The translations under genes were made by a program, and so were the position numbers. The notes beneath the pieces are model-generated. The model saw only the letters and a program-made list of their open reading frames with translations, had not been told where the DNA came from and did no database searches. Of a stretch of DNA of 64,000 nucleotides, positions 9,069-19,912 are shown one piece after another; position 1 is the first letter of the stretch; every line of letters begins with the position of its first letter. Source of the DNA: Daucus carota subsp. sativus (lineage: Eukaryota; Streptophyta; Magnoliopsida; Apiales; Apiaceae); contig NC_030385.2 in assembly GCF_001625215.2 (NCBI RefSeq), forward strand, positions 5,139,135 to 5,203,134. The letters run 5' to 3'.

Positions 9069-11585
9069 TTACTCCTTAGCTGCATAGACACCATTTGCTG
9101 TCTGTAGATACCCTCTGAGGAGTTCTCTTTCAGCTTCTTCAAGCACTGTAGTCATTTGTCTCTTGATCTCTCTCAGCTCTGGATCTGAAACTCCAGTTTG
9201 ATAAATTGCAGCTCTGAGATCATAGATCTTGTTCTTCTTCAAGTCCCTATCCAGCCTGATATTGTAAGCTTTATCAGACTCTTCATTAAATGCAAGAGTT
9301 CTGATTCCACCTATTGTTTCAATTTTTGCTGAATTTTTCTTCATCTCCACCAGCTGTCCTTTATGATTGAGGTATTTAGGAATGAAAGGTCCAGCATTTT
9401 TATTTCCTGTAATACCCATCTTTCTTCTGATTTGATCCTTGAGCAGGTTGGAGATGTGTTGGCATGACTTGTTCTTCACAAGAAATATATGTGAGACATA
9501 TCTCAATTCTTCCCAGTGTTTAGCATAGAGATCTGCTTCAAGTACTCTAAACACTGTTCCATCAGACATGAAGTAGATAAGAATATTATCTCCTCTGTCA
9601 TTCTTCACCAGCTGGACTGAATCAAGCTTGTCCATTTTGTCTTGCAATACTCCAGTCTTGGGAGCACAGAGAGATGAGGGGTCATCTGGTCTTGATCCTA
9701 TACTCTGATCAAATTTTTCATATTTGGATCCCAGCCCTCCTTTATCTCTTCCTGCCTTACGATGAGAGATTGGTTGAATTGAGCCCTTTTCAAAGCTTAT
9801 CTCAGTCATCAGAGTAGGCTTTGCAAATCCAGCCAGTGGAGTAGTTGTTGGTTTAAACACAGCTTGAGCTTTGTCAGAGGTTGTGTCTGTCTTTGCATCC
9901 TTATTAACTTGAGCTTTGTCAGAGGTTAATATTTCTTTTTGAGGTTCTGCAACATGAGCTTTGTCAGAGATTGCAGCTTCTAATTTCTTTTCCTTTACAA
10001 CTTGATCCTTGTCAGAGGTTGTAGACTTCTTCTTTTCCCAGCCTTTTTCCAGACGTTCATCTACTTTGCTTTTGCCCTTGGAAGTATATTCATCTTCAGA
10101 GTATACCTTTTTGACTGGTAAACTCTGATCAGCAACAGTAGGTTCCTTAATCAATATCCCTTTCTCTTTTGGCTTGGTAGTTGACTTTGCAGGCTTTTGG
10201 ATTTTTCCTGACTTTATAGCTTCAACATGTTCCTTTTTCAGCTCAGCTTCCTCTGCAGCAATCAACTCCAAATCCAAATTGGCTTCTGGATTTTCTTGTT
10301 CAAAAACCAATCTAGCAAGCTCTTCATCAGTCATTGGTTTGTCTGATCCAGTCACTGGTCTTTGCTTAGATCCAGATGTGAAGTTATGTGTTGGACCAGA
10401 CTTTGTACTTTGCTTAGATTGTTTTTGACTGTCAGAGTTTGAAACTCTTCCACCAGTCCCTGCTTGAAACCTCTTGTGCTTGGTGAAATCATCAGCATCA
10501 TCATCATCATCCTTCTTCTTTCTCTTCAGAGTTTGAGTAGTAGACTTGCATTTGACTTGAGCTACTCTCTCCCCCTTTTTGACATCATCCTCATCAGGAA
10601 TCAGTATGGATGTGATCAGAGAAAGTGAAGATTGGATGGCTTCAAGCTGTTTGGACATCTTCTCTTGATTTGATTCAATCATGGTCATCCGTTTGTCCAG
10701 AGATTCATTAGCAGTTACCAGCTTCTGTACATTCTCTTTCAGAGGTAGCATGGTCCTTTTCTTTTCCAGATCATTTGTCTCCTTGATACTTGCCACCTCT
10801 GTTCGTAGACCATCTATTGATTTAGATGTCTGGGCATGAGCAGGATGAAATGTCTTCAGATAAAGAATTGTGCCTTTGAGGCTTGACATAACATCAGAGT
10901 TTGTGATTTTATTCTCTGCCATAGACAAAAATTCTTCAGCTTTAGTTGTCTCCAGAGAATGCTGATGGCTAAGCCAGAGTTTATCCCATACTTCATTTGG
11001 AGGATCAACTTGAAGATCCCTGGGAAGTGGCTCAGAGTCTGTGGTCAGAGTTTGTAGCCTGGCATTATACTGGCTAGTAGACTCCCACTTTTGTTGAGTC
11101 AGAGGAACTTCATCATTTTCATCCTTGCTTGTATCTGAACTGTCATCATCATCAGTATCAGCATCAGAGTTTGCTTTGTCAGTTTCAGGAACAGGATCAG
11201 CAACTTTCTCCACAGTATCTTGAGCAGATGTTCCTTTAGCTTCAGACTGTGATTTGATAGACTCTGCACCAGTCTGAGCAAGAGACTGTAGAGCTTCCAT
11301 AGCTACCCTGTCAGATTCATCAACTACATCAGACCTGTATTGGTGACAAATTCCACACCTGCAAAGATGAATGTTGTAGTGGCCATTATAACAGAGTTTG
11401 TGAGTAGAGAAAGGTGTTTGAGAAAATGTTTGTGAGAAGATTTGAATTTCAGAGAGAAGAGAGTAAGAGTTTGTGAAGAGAGTGTGTGTAGAGATTGAGT
11501 GTATAAGAGAATAATGAGCAATAAAATCTGATGTGATAAACCCTTCAGATTTTGTGTAGCTGTACACGCATGTCTCTTTGTTCAC
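9069..11585 (-). CDS. Extra ORF after pol in the Sirevirus-like element
   Basis: An 838-codon ORF between pol and the 3' LTR, the position of the additional or 'envelope-like' ORF of SIRE-type elements. No function is proved. From an internal Met at residue 96 (11300) the protein has an acidic D/S-rich stretch (about 140-160), a coiled coil (about 255-327), a long Lys-rich disordered region with repeated SDKAxV units (about 510-590), and a compact C-terminal part (from about 640) with the motif IYFMSDGTVFRVLEADLYA. No obvious signal peptide or strong membrane segment was seen, so an envelope role is not supported by the sequence. The first 95 codons probably come from a shifted frame: a better start (MATTTFIFAGVEF) lies in another frame at 11386. 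Confidence 0.8.
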   Translation of the reverse strand: MNKETCVYSYTKSEGFITSDFIAHYSLIHSISTHTLFTNSYSLLSEIQIFSQTFSQTPFSTHKLCYNGHYNIHLCRCGICHQYRSDVVDESDRVAMEALQSLAQTGAESIKSQSEAKGTSAQDTVEKVADPVPETDKANSDADTDDDDSSDTSKDENDEVPLTQQKWESTSQYNARLQTLTTDSEPLPRDLQVDPPNEVWDKLWLSHQHSLETTKAEEFLSMAENKITNSDVMSSLKGTILYLKTFHPAHAQTSKSIDGLRTEVASIKETNDLEKKRTMLPLKENVQKLVTANESLDKRMTMIESNQEKMSKQLEAIQSSLSLITSILIPDEDDVKKGERVAQVKCKSTTQTLKRKKKDDDDDADDFTKHKRFQAGTGGRVSNSDSQKQSKQSTKSGPTHNFTSGSKQRPVTGSDKPMTDEELARLVFEQENPEANLDLELIAAEEAELKKEHVEAIKSGKIQKPAKSTTKPKEKGILIKEPTVADQSLPVKKVYSEDEYTSKGKSKVDERLEKGWEKKKSTTSDKDQVVKEKKLEAAISDKAHVAEPQKEILTSDKAQVNKDAKTDTTSDKAQAVFKPTTTPLAGFAKPTLMTEISFEKGSIQPISHRKAGRDKGGLGSKYEKFDQSIGSRPDDPSSLCAPKTGVLQDKMDKLDSVQLVKNDRGDNILIYFMSDGTVFRVLEADLYAKHWEELRYVSHIFLVKNKSCQHISNLLKDQIRRKMGITGNKNAGPFIPKYLNHKGQLVEMKKNSAKIETIGGIRTLAFNEESDKAYNIRLDRDLKKNKIYDLRAAIYQTGVSDPELREIKRQMTTVLEEAERELLRGYLQTANGVYAAKE

Positions 11586-12767
11586 ATGGACACCTGTCAG
11601 TTTTTAACTGGTGGACGAGAGTTAGTGGCATGGAGAAAAGAAAGTAATCATTATGAGCGCAGTAAAACAGTGCAGTTATAAATGCTGATTACACGTTCTC
11701 CTATTAAAATGTTTTTCATGTAAACCCACTAACAATACATCCGTTTGAAATACTCCCTTCATATTCTCTGAATATTTTGTACTCCTGAAATGTACAAGAT
11801 TTAAAAATCAAGATTAAATCTCTCGAATTTTAAACTCTGAGATTTACATCAAAGAAAATAAATTTCTAAGTACCTCAGAATAAAGACATGATTTTTAGAA
11901 AATTCATCAGAAAATCAGAGTTTGTCATAAAATCTATAGCTCAATAATGTGCTTGTGAAATTATGTGTGTGATTGAACATATGAGATCAGAGACTTAAGA
12001 ATTTCACAATTTCGTAATTATAAGGTAGACAAGAATAATTTATTTAAACTCTCAAGACATAGACAATGGGCATATGTAAAATAAATTAACCCTTTTTTTT
12101 TTTTTTTCAAGGACGCTTTTCAGTGTAAATGAATCACGACCTTTAAATATTATTGTGCAACAGTATTTCTCCAGTAATCAGAGATTGTGACTGGTCACCA
12201 TAGATTATAAAATCTTGGCAATTACTTAATACCAGTAAGTGTTTGGGTCTTCCCAGTCACTGTCATATAGACATCTAAGATCTCAAAGGAGTACCATGCT
12301 TTATTTGCAGGGGTGTATATATCATCAGAGTTTATAATCACTGTCTAATTTTCTGAGAGAAAATGCAAATTAGTCAGTCTCACTTATAATTAGGATATGT
12401 GAAGTAATCAAGTCTCAATGATATCAATATGCATATAGTGTTAAGGAGTAGCACAAAATTGAGATCAAGATTAAAGAATCGAACTGAGATTCATGATTAC
12501 TAATTCATATCATGCGTCATAGTATCTTCATAGGTTTGTTTTCTCAGAGAAATAAAAATGAAATCATTAATCAAGATTCAGAGTTTACAAACATCAGAGA
12601 ATATCGTCAGAGAATGACGATCAGAGAATATCATCAGAGTATAGCACACAGAGTATATCATCAGAGAATGTCATCAGATTTTAACAATCAGAGTATATCA
12701 TGGCAAATTTGTGAGCAATACATATGGTAATTTGACAATTGAAATTTGAAAGATCTGACCAGTATGT
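11586..12767 (-). other. Non-coding spacer between pol and the extra ORF
   Basis: About 1.2 kb without coding signature. It contains a T-run near 12090-12107 and, at about 12590-12700, a cluster of short units of the type 'atcagagaatatc' and 'atcagagtatatc'. These belong to the TCAGAG motif spread over the whole element. The small ORF at 12512-12730 is a translation of this repeat. Confidence 0.6.
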
Positions 12768-13507
12768 TTACTCAGTTCCTGATATCATTCCTAGCTCATT
12801 CACCAGCCTAGTGAAGGTTGCTTCACTGAGTGGTTTGGTGAATATGTCTGCTAGCTGCTGTTCTGTGGGAACAAAGTGAAGTTCAATGGTTCCTTCCTCC
12901 ACATGCTCCCTTATAAAATGATATCTTATACTGATGTGCTTTGTCAGAGAATGTTGAACTGGATTTCCTGTCATAGCAATAGCACTTTGGTTATCACAAT
13001 AAATAGGAATTTTAGAAAAGGATAACCCATAGTCCAACAGTTGATTCTTCATCCAAAGAATCTGAGCACAGCAGCTGCCTGCAGCTATATACTCTGACTC
13101 TGCTGTTGATGTTGAAATAGACTTCTGCTTCTTGCTGTACCAAGAAACTAGTCTTCCACCTAGAAATTGACAACTCCCACTTGTGCTTTTTCTGTCAATT
13201 TTGCAACCTGCAAAATCTGCATCAGAGTATCCAGTTAGACTAAAATCTGATTCTCTAGGATACCATAATCCCAATGATGTGGTTCCCTTGAGATATCTGA
13301 ATATCCTCTTTACTGCAATCAGATGAGGCTCTCTTGGATCTGCCTGAAATCTTGCACATAGACATGTGGCATACATGATGTCTGGTCTACTTGCAGTCAG
13401 ATAAAGCAAAGATCCAATCATGCCTCTATAGTTTGTGATATCCACTGATGCACCAGTATCTTTGTCTAGTTTGGTTGCTGTTGCCATAGGAGTAGTTGCA
13501 GCTGAAC
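12768..13507 (-). pseudogene. 3' part of Sirevirus-like pol: RNase H
   Basis: C-terminal piece of Copia pol, separated from the rest by the inner element. It shows SRPDIMYATCL, the RNase H motifs YSDADFAGCK, STAESEYIAA and YCDNQSAI, then KHISIRYHFIREH and QQLADIFTKPL close to the stop (12768-12770). Codons upstream of 13507 come from the inner LTR. The reading frame agrees with the 5' pol piece ending at 24614, with the TGAAC duplication counted once. In many Copia elements the fourth motif reads KHIDxR; here it is KHISIR, which may weaken RNase H, though S also occurs in relatives as I recall. Confidence 0.9.
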
Positions 13508-14624
13508 TGTAATATCCCATATTTTTAAATTTAGATTTGATTATTATAAATCTATTTGTCTAGATATTATTGTTGGCTCTAGTTGAATATTGATATGATT
13601 ATGTGAATAGTTGTATGTGATTATACTTGTGTTGTGGATTAGTATGGATTTTACAGATTATGCATCCTCCTTCTTTCTCTGATTCCGAGGACGAAATCCC
13701 TATAAGGAGGGTAGATTGTAATGACTCGGATTTTTAAAAATATTTTTATTAGTATTATAAGTGGTTTTCTTAATAAGTAAGGAATAAGATTTAATATTTT
13801 ATTCCAGTTTAAGGAGTTTTCAAAATTTTATATTAAACTCCGGGTTATTGTGTTATTGATAAATGATTATATTTTAAAACTGATTTTCATATATTGTTTT
13901 GAAAATTCTAGATGATTATTATGTGAATATATGTGTGATGTGAGTAAGTGGTATTGGTGGATTTGTTGGTTAATTAATTATGGTTAATTATGAGTATTAT
14001 ATGATTAATATATGAATTTTTGTGAACTTTATATTATCTGGGTTATTGCGTTAACTGCTCATATGTGTTCGTATTTGAGAGATTTCAATTTCTATATGCT
14101 CAGGAGAAAATATAGTTTATTTGGTTATGTTCATATCGATTTATGGAATGTTAGATGATTTTATAATCGATTTACGGATTTAATTGCGTATATTTATATT
14201 TATTTATTAATTATTTGACTTCCGTAAAACCGTCCACTCGTAACGGTTTAGCGATTTTTCTTCCCGGAAGTTTCAACAAAACTCACCTTTAGCCTAATTT
14301 CAATATTCCGGACATTTTTCGTGTTTTGACTTTTTCGATCCGGAGTACGGTTTTCCCCGTAGTCGGTCCGGCGGAGTTTTTCGGGTATTTTAATTGTTGA
14401 TAATTATCTGGTTGTCTCGATAAACGTGAAACTAGATATTTTGATTCATCCTTATCTTGTAATAATTGCAGTGGGACCCGCATACTAATGACTGATTAAA
14501 AAGCCCCGTTTTGATGATTATCTTGAAAACCAGTACCGATTGGACCCTGCTTTATTAATATAAAGCTACTAAATACGTATTTTCATGTCATAAACGATCC
14601 AAAGGGGTACCAATTATTTGTAAA

Positions 14625-14633
14625 TATAAATAG
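14625..14633 (+). promoter_or_regulatory. Putative TATA box of the inner LTR
   Basis: The sequence 'tataaatag' is followed 30-60 bp later by a C/T-rich segment, the usual layout of a plant TATA promoter. It would place the U3/R border near 14660, giving a U3 of about 1.15 kb and an R-U5 of about 3.5 kb. The same box is at 21030-21038 in the 3' LTR. Confidence 0.5.
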
Positions 14634-16791
14634 ACCCTTCTAGAGCTTATTTTCACCCGTAAAATCATTTCACCAGTTTCTCTGCACGAATACCGAGAGA
14701 AACCGAGCGGTGTTCTTCGTGTTCTTCATAATCAAACGAGGATTTGGAGGTGTTATTGGAATCCGATGGAGGTGTATGAATAGTCAAAACGAAGCTATCG
14801 ACGCGTAGAATCATGTTTAATCACCCGTTTGTATGCAGATTTATCAGGTGATTTTACATAAATTTTACAAAATTCGAACTATTTTAATTTAAAGGATGAA
14901 TTTTTGTAAATGATATTATTTGGTTGTTTTGATGATTCCATGTTGTAGATCATGTTTTTCTCGTCGTTTTGGTATATTATATGTTGAATTTCGAGTTCGG
15001 AATCATATAGAAACGTTGGTTTGATTCTTGAGTTTGAATGTTCTTGGTGTTCTTGAGTGTTCTTGAATAAGTTTAATTGAAATTTAGGCGTTTTTGATTC
15101 TGTAATTCTGGGCTTAAAAGAAGATGATGAACATGTGTATTTTGAGGAGAGGAATCGAGTGGTGTGATTAGTTTTTGTGCAGGAGCCGCGTATAAGCCTC
15201 GCCGGAGCTTCGAGCTCAGCGGTGGCGAATTGTTTGGATGGATTTTCCAGATATTCTGCTAAGTTTCTGTGAAATATAAAGCCATAATCATGTTCCTGTT
15301 GTTATGTAGATGATTCGGTGAAATTTTGGTGAAGTTCTGGTCAGTGGTGGCGTTTTCCGGCGACTGGGGGCGGCGGAGGTGGTAAACTACTGTTTAGCCC
15401 CCAGAGTTTCGGAGATGGTGAAGTGTGGGTACTGTGGTTTCAAAGTTTGCGTTTCAGCCCCTGTAACTTTTGAAAGTTACACTTTAAACCCTGGCCGAAA
15501 ACTTTCAAAAGTTTACAAAATAAACCTTTTGATTTAATTTTCTAAAATTGTTTTATTTAATTATTTTAAATTTCAAAAATAGTTTTTAATTATTTCTTTA
15601 TTCAAAAATAAATCTAAATTAGTTTATTAATTAATTTTAATTAGTAATTAATTATTTTAATTAGTCAATTAATTTAAATATTAATTGATTAATTATTTTA
15701 ATTAATTATTAATTGATTTTAATTGATTAATTAATTGGATTTAATTAATCCTTTTTGATTTAAAAATTCCGAAAAATAGTTTCGAGCTTTAAAATATTTT
15801 TCCAAATTATGTTCAAGGCTCGACAATTGTTTATGAATGATTTCAAGTCCAGTTTTGAGCATCCGGACTTGATTATTTATTCAAAAAGTGATTCTTTTAT
15901 CGATTTTAATTCCGAAAAATGTTTAAAAATTTTGGAAAATTCCCGAAAAATCAGTTTTAACCCAAGACTTGATTTAATATCAATTGGGATGGGAAACCTT
16001 ATGTGTGGTGTGTTGCCTGCTATTGGTTGGATGTGTTATGTGCCGATAGGAGAGTGAGAAAACTGTTTTGAGCATAACTTTTGATCCGTAAGTCGGAATC
16101 AAGTGAAACGAAAGAGAGACAGAAGCTTATAATGTCTATTTTAATATGATGTGACTATATGGCTGAGTCTATAAGGTGAATAATTGTTGATAAGTATGCA
16201 TAATGTGATAATATGTGATCTAAGTGCTATTAGGTGATGATTATGTGAAGTACGTGTTAGTTTTGATATTGTGAAGTGATAAATGATTCGTATGATTGAT
16301 ATTGGATAAGAATATATGGATTATGGTGACTGGAGTTGATTGTTTGGAATATGTTGACAGGGGGATACTCTAATAAATAGAGGAGACGCTGTCAAATTAT
16401 CGATAAGATTTATAGGATAATTGATTGGTGATATGTTATGTGGAATATGATTGATTATATGTTAGAGTCAAAGCATGCTTATATGTTACGTGGCATCTGA
16501 TAAGTTTAAAGGGGTATATAAATGGGTATCGGTATACGTGATATGTATATGCGATATATTGTTTAGTGACTATAGTATTATCTTATTCTCGTAAAGGATT
16601 TGGACGAGACGTGTACGCTCGAAGACGTCAGGAAGTCGAAATGGTATTGCAAAGCGAATAAGGGATGAACCGAGGAAGCGAAGATGTACGGTAGATAGAG
16701 TATAGCCAGAGATGGTCTAGAGACTATGATATGCATAGATTGTGAAAGTGGAAAGATGAGATTGAGATGTGAGACTGGAGTCAGATTTAAG

Positions 16792-16949
16792 GCAAGTATC
16801 CTGCACCCTGCTTTTGGATATATTGCAAATATTCTGATTCATTCTTTTGATGTGTTGCAAGTATCCTAAACCCTTCTTTTGGATATATTGCATGTTCTGA
16901 TCCATTCCTTTGGTATATGTTTCAAGTATTCATACCTTTCTTTTCAATG
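16792..16949 (+). repeat. Tandem 32-33-bp units inside the LTR
   Basis: Five degenerate units starting at 16792, 16825, 16857, 16890 and about 16923, each built on 'gcaagtatcctg..ccttcttttggatatatt' (shown in part). They recur at 23197-23354 in the 3' LTR. Confidence 0.75.
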
Positions 16950-18208
16950 TTCGAAAATGCGAGTATTCTGAACCATTCTTTCTAATCTTCAAGTTTCTAA
17001 AGAATTTCCGTTTTACAAATTAATTCGAAGTTCAGATTGTCATTGAAGCATGTGTTGCTCAGTGATAGTTAGAGCTTTGAATGAATTGGGATCTTCTTGA
17101 TTATTCAACCCGCCATTGTCATGCTGGTTTAGCAGGCTAAATTCAGTTGCTTAGCCGATAATGGAGGATACTGAATAGTTGAGGATTTCCTGAACTGTGA
17201 TTTATGAAATGATGGATCATGATTTATGAATAGATTATTATCAAAGTTTGAATTGGAATTATTCTGTTGTTGATGATATTTATGATGATGTTCTGTTAAT
17301 TTACATTGGCTTCTTGAATTGAATTAGAGAATTGGATTATTGTTTTTATATAAACCTGTGGACCAGATTCGTGGTCATGTTAGGCCAATGAGTGCCTTGG
17401 ATCCAGTGATAGAGCATGGCGGGGCCTGCTCGGGGTTAGGTATGACTGATCAGCATCCTAACCTTGGTTTTTAATTAAAATGTGATAGTCCAATTCAATA
17501 ATTCTCTTGTGAAGGATTGAATTCCTCAGATTTCTATTGCTGCAAGGTATTGTGATTCTTTTATACAATACCTGAATATGTGAACTCAGGTTGAATCTTT
17601 TTATATCTTGAACTCGAGAATTTCTGCTATATCACTCAGAATTTTCATTGTTACTATTACTTGCTGAGCATTGTTGCTCACTCTTGCTATTCTCTTTCAA
17701 CCATTTCAGAAAGGATTAAAGATGAATGGCTAGTCTATGATTGCGAGTAAAGTTAAGGCTAGGCGAGGAGTCAGAGGTGTTAAGGATCCAGTGGTCGAGA
17801 AGTGTCCAGGAAGATTGATAAGGTTGATGCTAGCTCGAGTTGTGCTATTGAGATTCAGATGTAAGTCATAGCTGGAATAGTTGACAGTGATTCCTCTTAT
17901 CGAAGATGATCTGATTTGGTAAGAGATGTTGTGTAATAATAGTGGTTGATTCTAATTTCAATACTGTAACCTGGAAGCGATCCTGTTGTTTTGGGGGTGA
18001 AGATGTTCTCTTTCAAATCTTTCATTTAACGTCTTTCAGATCTTTTATTATGGCTTTCAAGTTTGAATTTCAAGTTTTAAATCCTTTGACTTTTATTTTC
18101 ATTAAAAAAAAAAAAATAAAAAAAATTCAGGATTTCAAAAGTGTTTAAAAATGGGTTTTATGTGGTGACGTCAGAATCCAGACCCCCGGATTCTCGGACT
18201 GTCACAGT

Positions 18209-18220
18209 TGGTATCAGAGC
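18209..18220 (+). other. Primer binding site (initiator Met tRNA) of the inner element
   Basis: TGGTATCAGAGC lies two bases after the 5' LTR end. It is the complement of the 3' end of plant initiator tRNA-Met and primes minus-strand synthesis. The following bases (aacagg) no longer match well. Confidence 0.9.
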
Positions 18221-19898
18221 AACAGGTTATAAGTATTTGAAATTAGAATATAGATCATAGTTATAGGTTTTCTAGAGAAGAATGTGGTGTAACCTCACAT
18301 AGAGGTATGGTCGGACTATTTAGGAATAGTCTAGAGATGTGAGTGAAGCATAGAGTTTAGTTAGATGATCAAGTTAAGTGTGGATATTTAAAGAGATTAG
18401 GATTCTTAAGTTTAGACGTATGATTTCTAGGATGTTGATTAATTGAGATGGTGAATTGTGGAAAAGGTCAGTATTAGACCTAGATAGAAGAGTTTGATAG
18501 TGAATGATTGAATTGAGAATGGTGAAAATGCAGAGTTCAGAGTATTCTGACTATACTGCACATTTGAAATTGGATTATTGTATTGATTTGAGAATGATAT
18601 AAATGCATGGTTCATAGTATGTTGACCATGTCAGATATTTGGAAGATGTATATTGTTTTGAGTGAAGATATGAAGAGTAAGTGTAGAGTATGAGTTGTAT
18701 TGGATTAGAAGAAGAGATTTGTAGATAGAGGTTGATAGATGAGAAGTGCATGATAGAGAGTAAGTGAAGTTGAGTCAGGTTATTAGAAGCGATATTTGCG
18801 AGTAAGTTAGAATTGTTAATTCTCGACGACTACGCTTTAAGTTAAGCGGGACAAGGTGGGCCCATAACCCACAGGTTGACGAGTCAGAGAATAGAAGATA
18901 CGCTACGTGTTTGTGCTATGGATTTCAAAGGCAACTGGGATAAAGTAGAAGAATGTGAACTACTTGGGCCAGACTTATTACGAACTATAACGTCTACGAT
19001 GACATCTTATGAGGCTATTACGAGTCAAATCGATTGATCATCAAGAACGTTGAAAAGAAGACATATATCGTACAATGATTTATTGAAGTAGAGTCGGAAT
19101 CTGAGAAGACCTTGGCAATACCTCTCTTCAACTAAAGATTCTTTTGATTGTTTTCTCATCAGTGAGATATTATCATGATATCTTTTCTACAAAAGTTTTG
19201 ATAAATGAGATCTTTAATTTCTCAAATTCTAAGATGACATTGATATTGATTCTTGGTATGAGTTGGAAAGCAAAGATGTGTGATAAAGGCATGTTTATGA
19301 AGAGACAGTGGAATTCCTTGATATTATTTGATATTCTTTGATATCCCTTAATATTCGTTGATATTCTTTGACACTCTTTGATATTCTTTGATATCTTTTC
19401 GATATTCCTTAATATATTCCTCGATAATCCTTAACATTCCTTGATGCTCATTGAGATTTCTTGGATTCTTTCCATCTGATTGGGATGAACAACCCTATGT
19501 ATAGGGGACACAAGGTATACCTGTCTGTGTGATAGGAGTTGGATGGGACGCCATCACTTGTGTGTGTTGTGATTACAAGAAGGTTAACAACCTTTAGTAG
19601 TGTCTAATATGGACACGCAACATTAAGTTCAATTGATCATATTGATCTCCCAGTCACTCTTGTATTCCAATGTGACCTATTTTGAAAATATCTTGTTCCT
19701 CCGAAATTTCCAAAAGATTGATTCTTGGGAAATGAAGTTTGCAATTGTGAAGGCTTTGATTCTCCTATTTATTTAACTTTGAAGGTATGCCAAGGTTGAT
19801 TAAGGGCGGATGAGCATGTGATATTATGAAGCGTGTACAATGATTTTACAAATGATACGTTTTAGTTTTCTTCGCGGATTCCGAGGGCGGAATCCTTA

Positions 19899-19912
19899 TA
19901 AGGGGGGTAGAA
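19899..19912 (+). other. Polypurine tract of the inner element
   Basis: The bases 'taaggggggtagaa' lie directly before the 3' LTR start at 19913. A second, similar tract lies inside the LTR at 20107-20121 (and 13702-13716). Confidence 0.85.

Larger units (their letters stand above)
13508..18206 (+). repeat. 5' LTR (4.7 kb) of the inner gypsy element
   Basis: Contains a 209-bp head (13508-13716) ending in a second PPT-like tract, a second LTR-like start TGTAATGACTCGG at 13717, a TATA box at 14625, a TTAAT-rich low-complexity stretch at about 15530-15750, and five degenerate 32-33-bp tandem units at 16792-16949. The short ORFs at 14289-14483 and 15809-16057 recur unchanged in the other LTR simply because the LTRs are copies; they show no domain. 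Confidence 0.95.
18207..19912 (+). other. Internal domain of the inner element with integrase relic
   Basis: No intact gene. At about 18877-19039 the plus strand reads VDESENR, then after a frame change DTLRVCAMDFKGNWD and ELLGPDLLR. These match the Ty3-gypsy integrase region (DGQSER, LRACVxDFxGxWD, LLGPE), but the segment that should lie between NWD and ELLGP is deleted. About 19316-19440 is a degenerate repeat of 'ttgatattcttt'. The rest is unrecognised. Confidence 0.8.

Noticed and set aside
14289-14483. 64-codon minus-strand ORF present twice (also 20694-20888)
   Set aside because: It repeats only because it lies in both LTR copies of the inner element; no domain and no start context. 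The same holds for 15809-16057/22214-22462 and 16717-16905/23122-23310.
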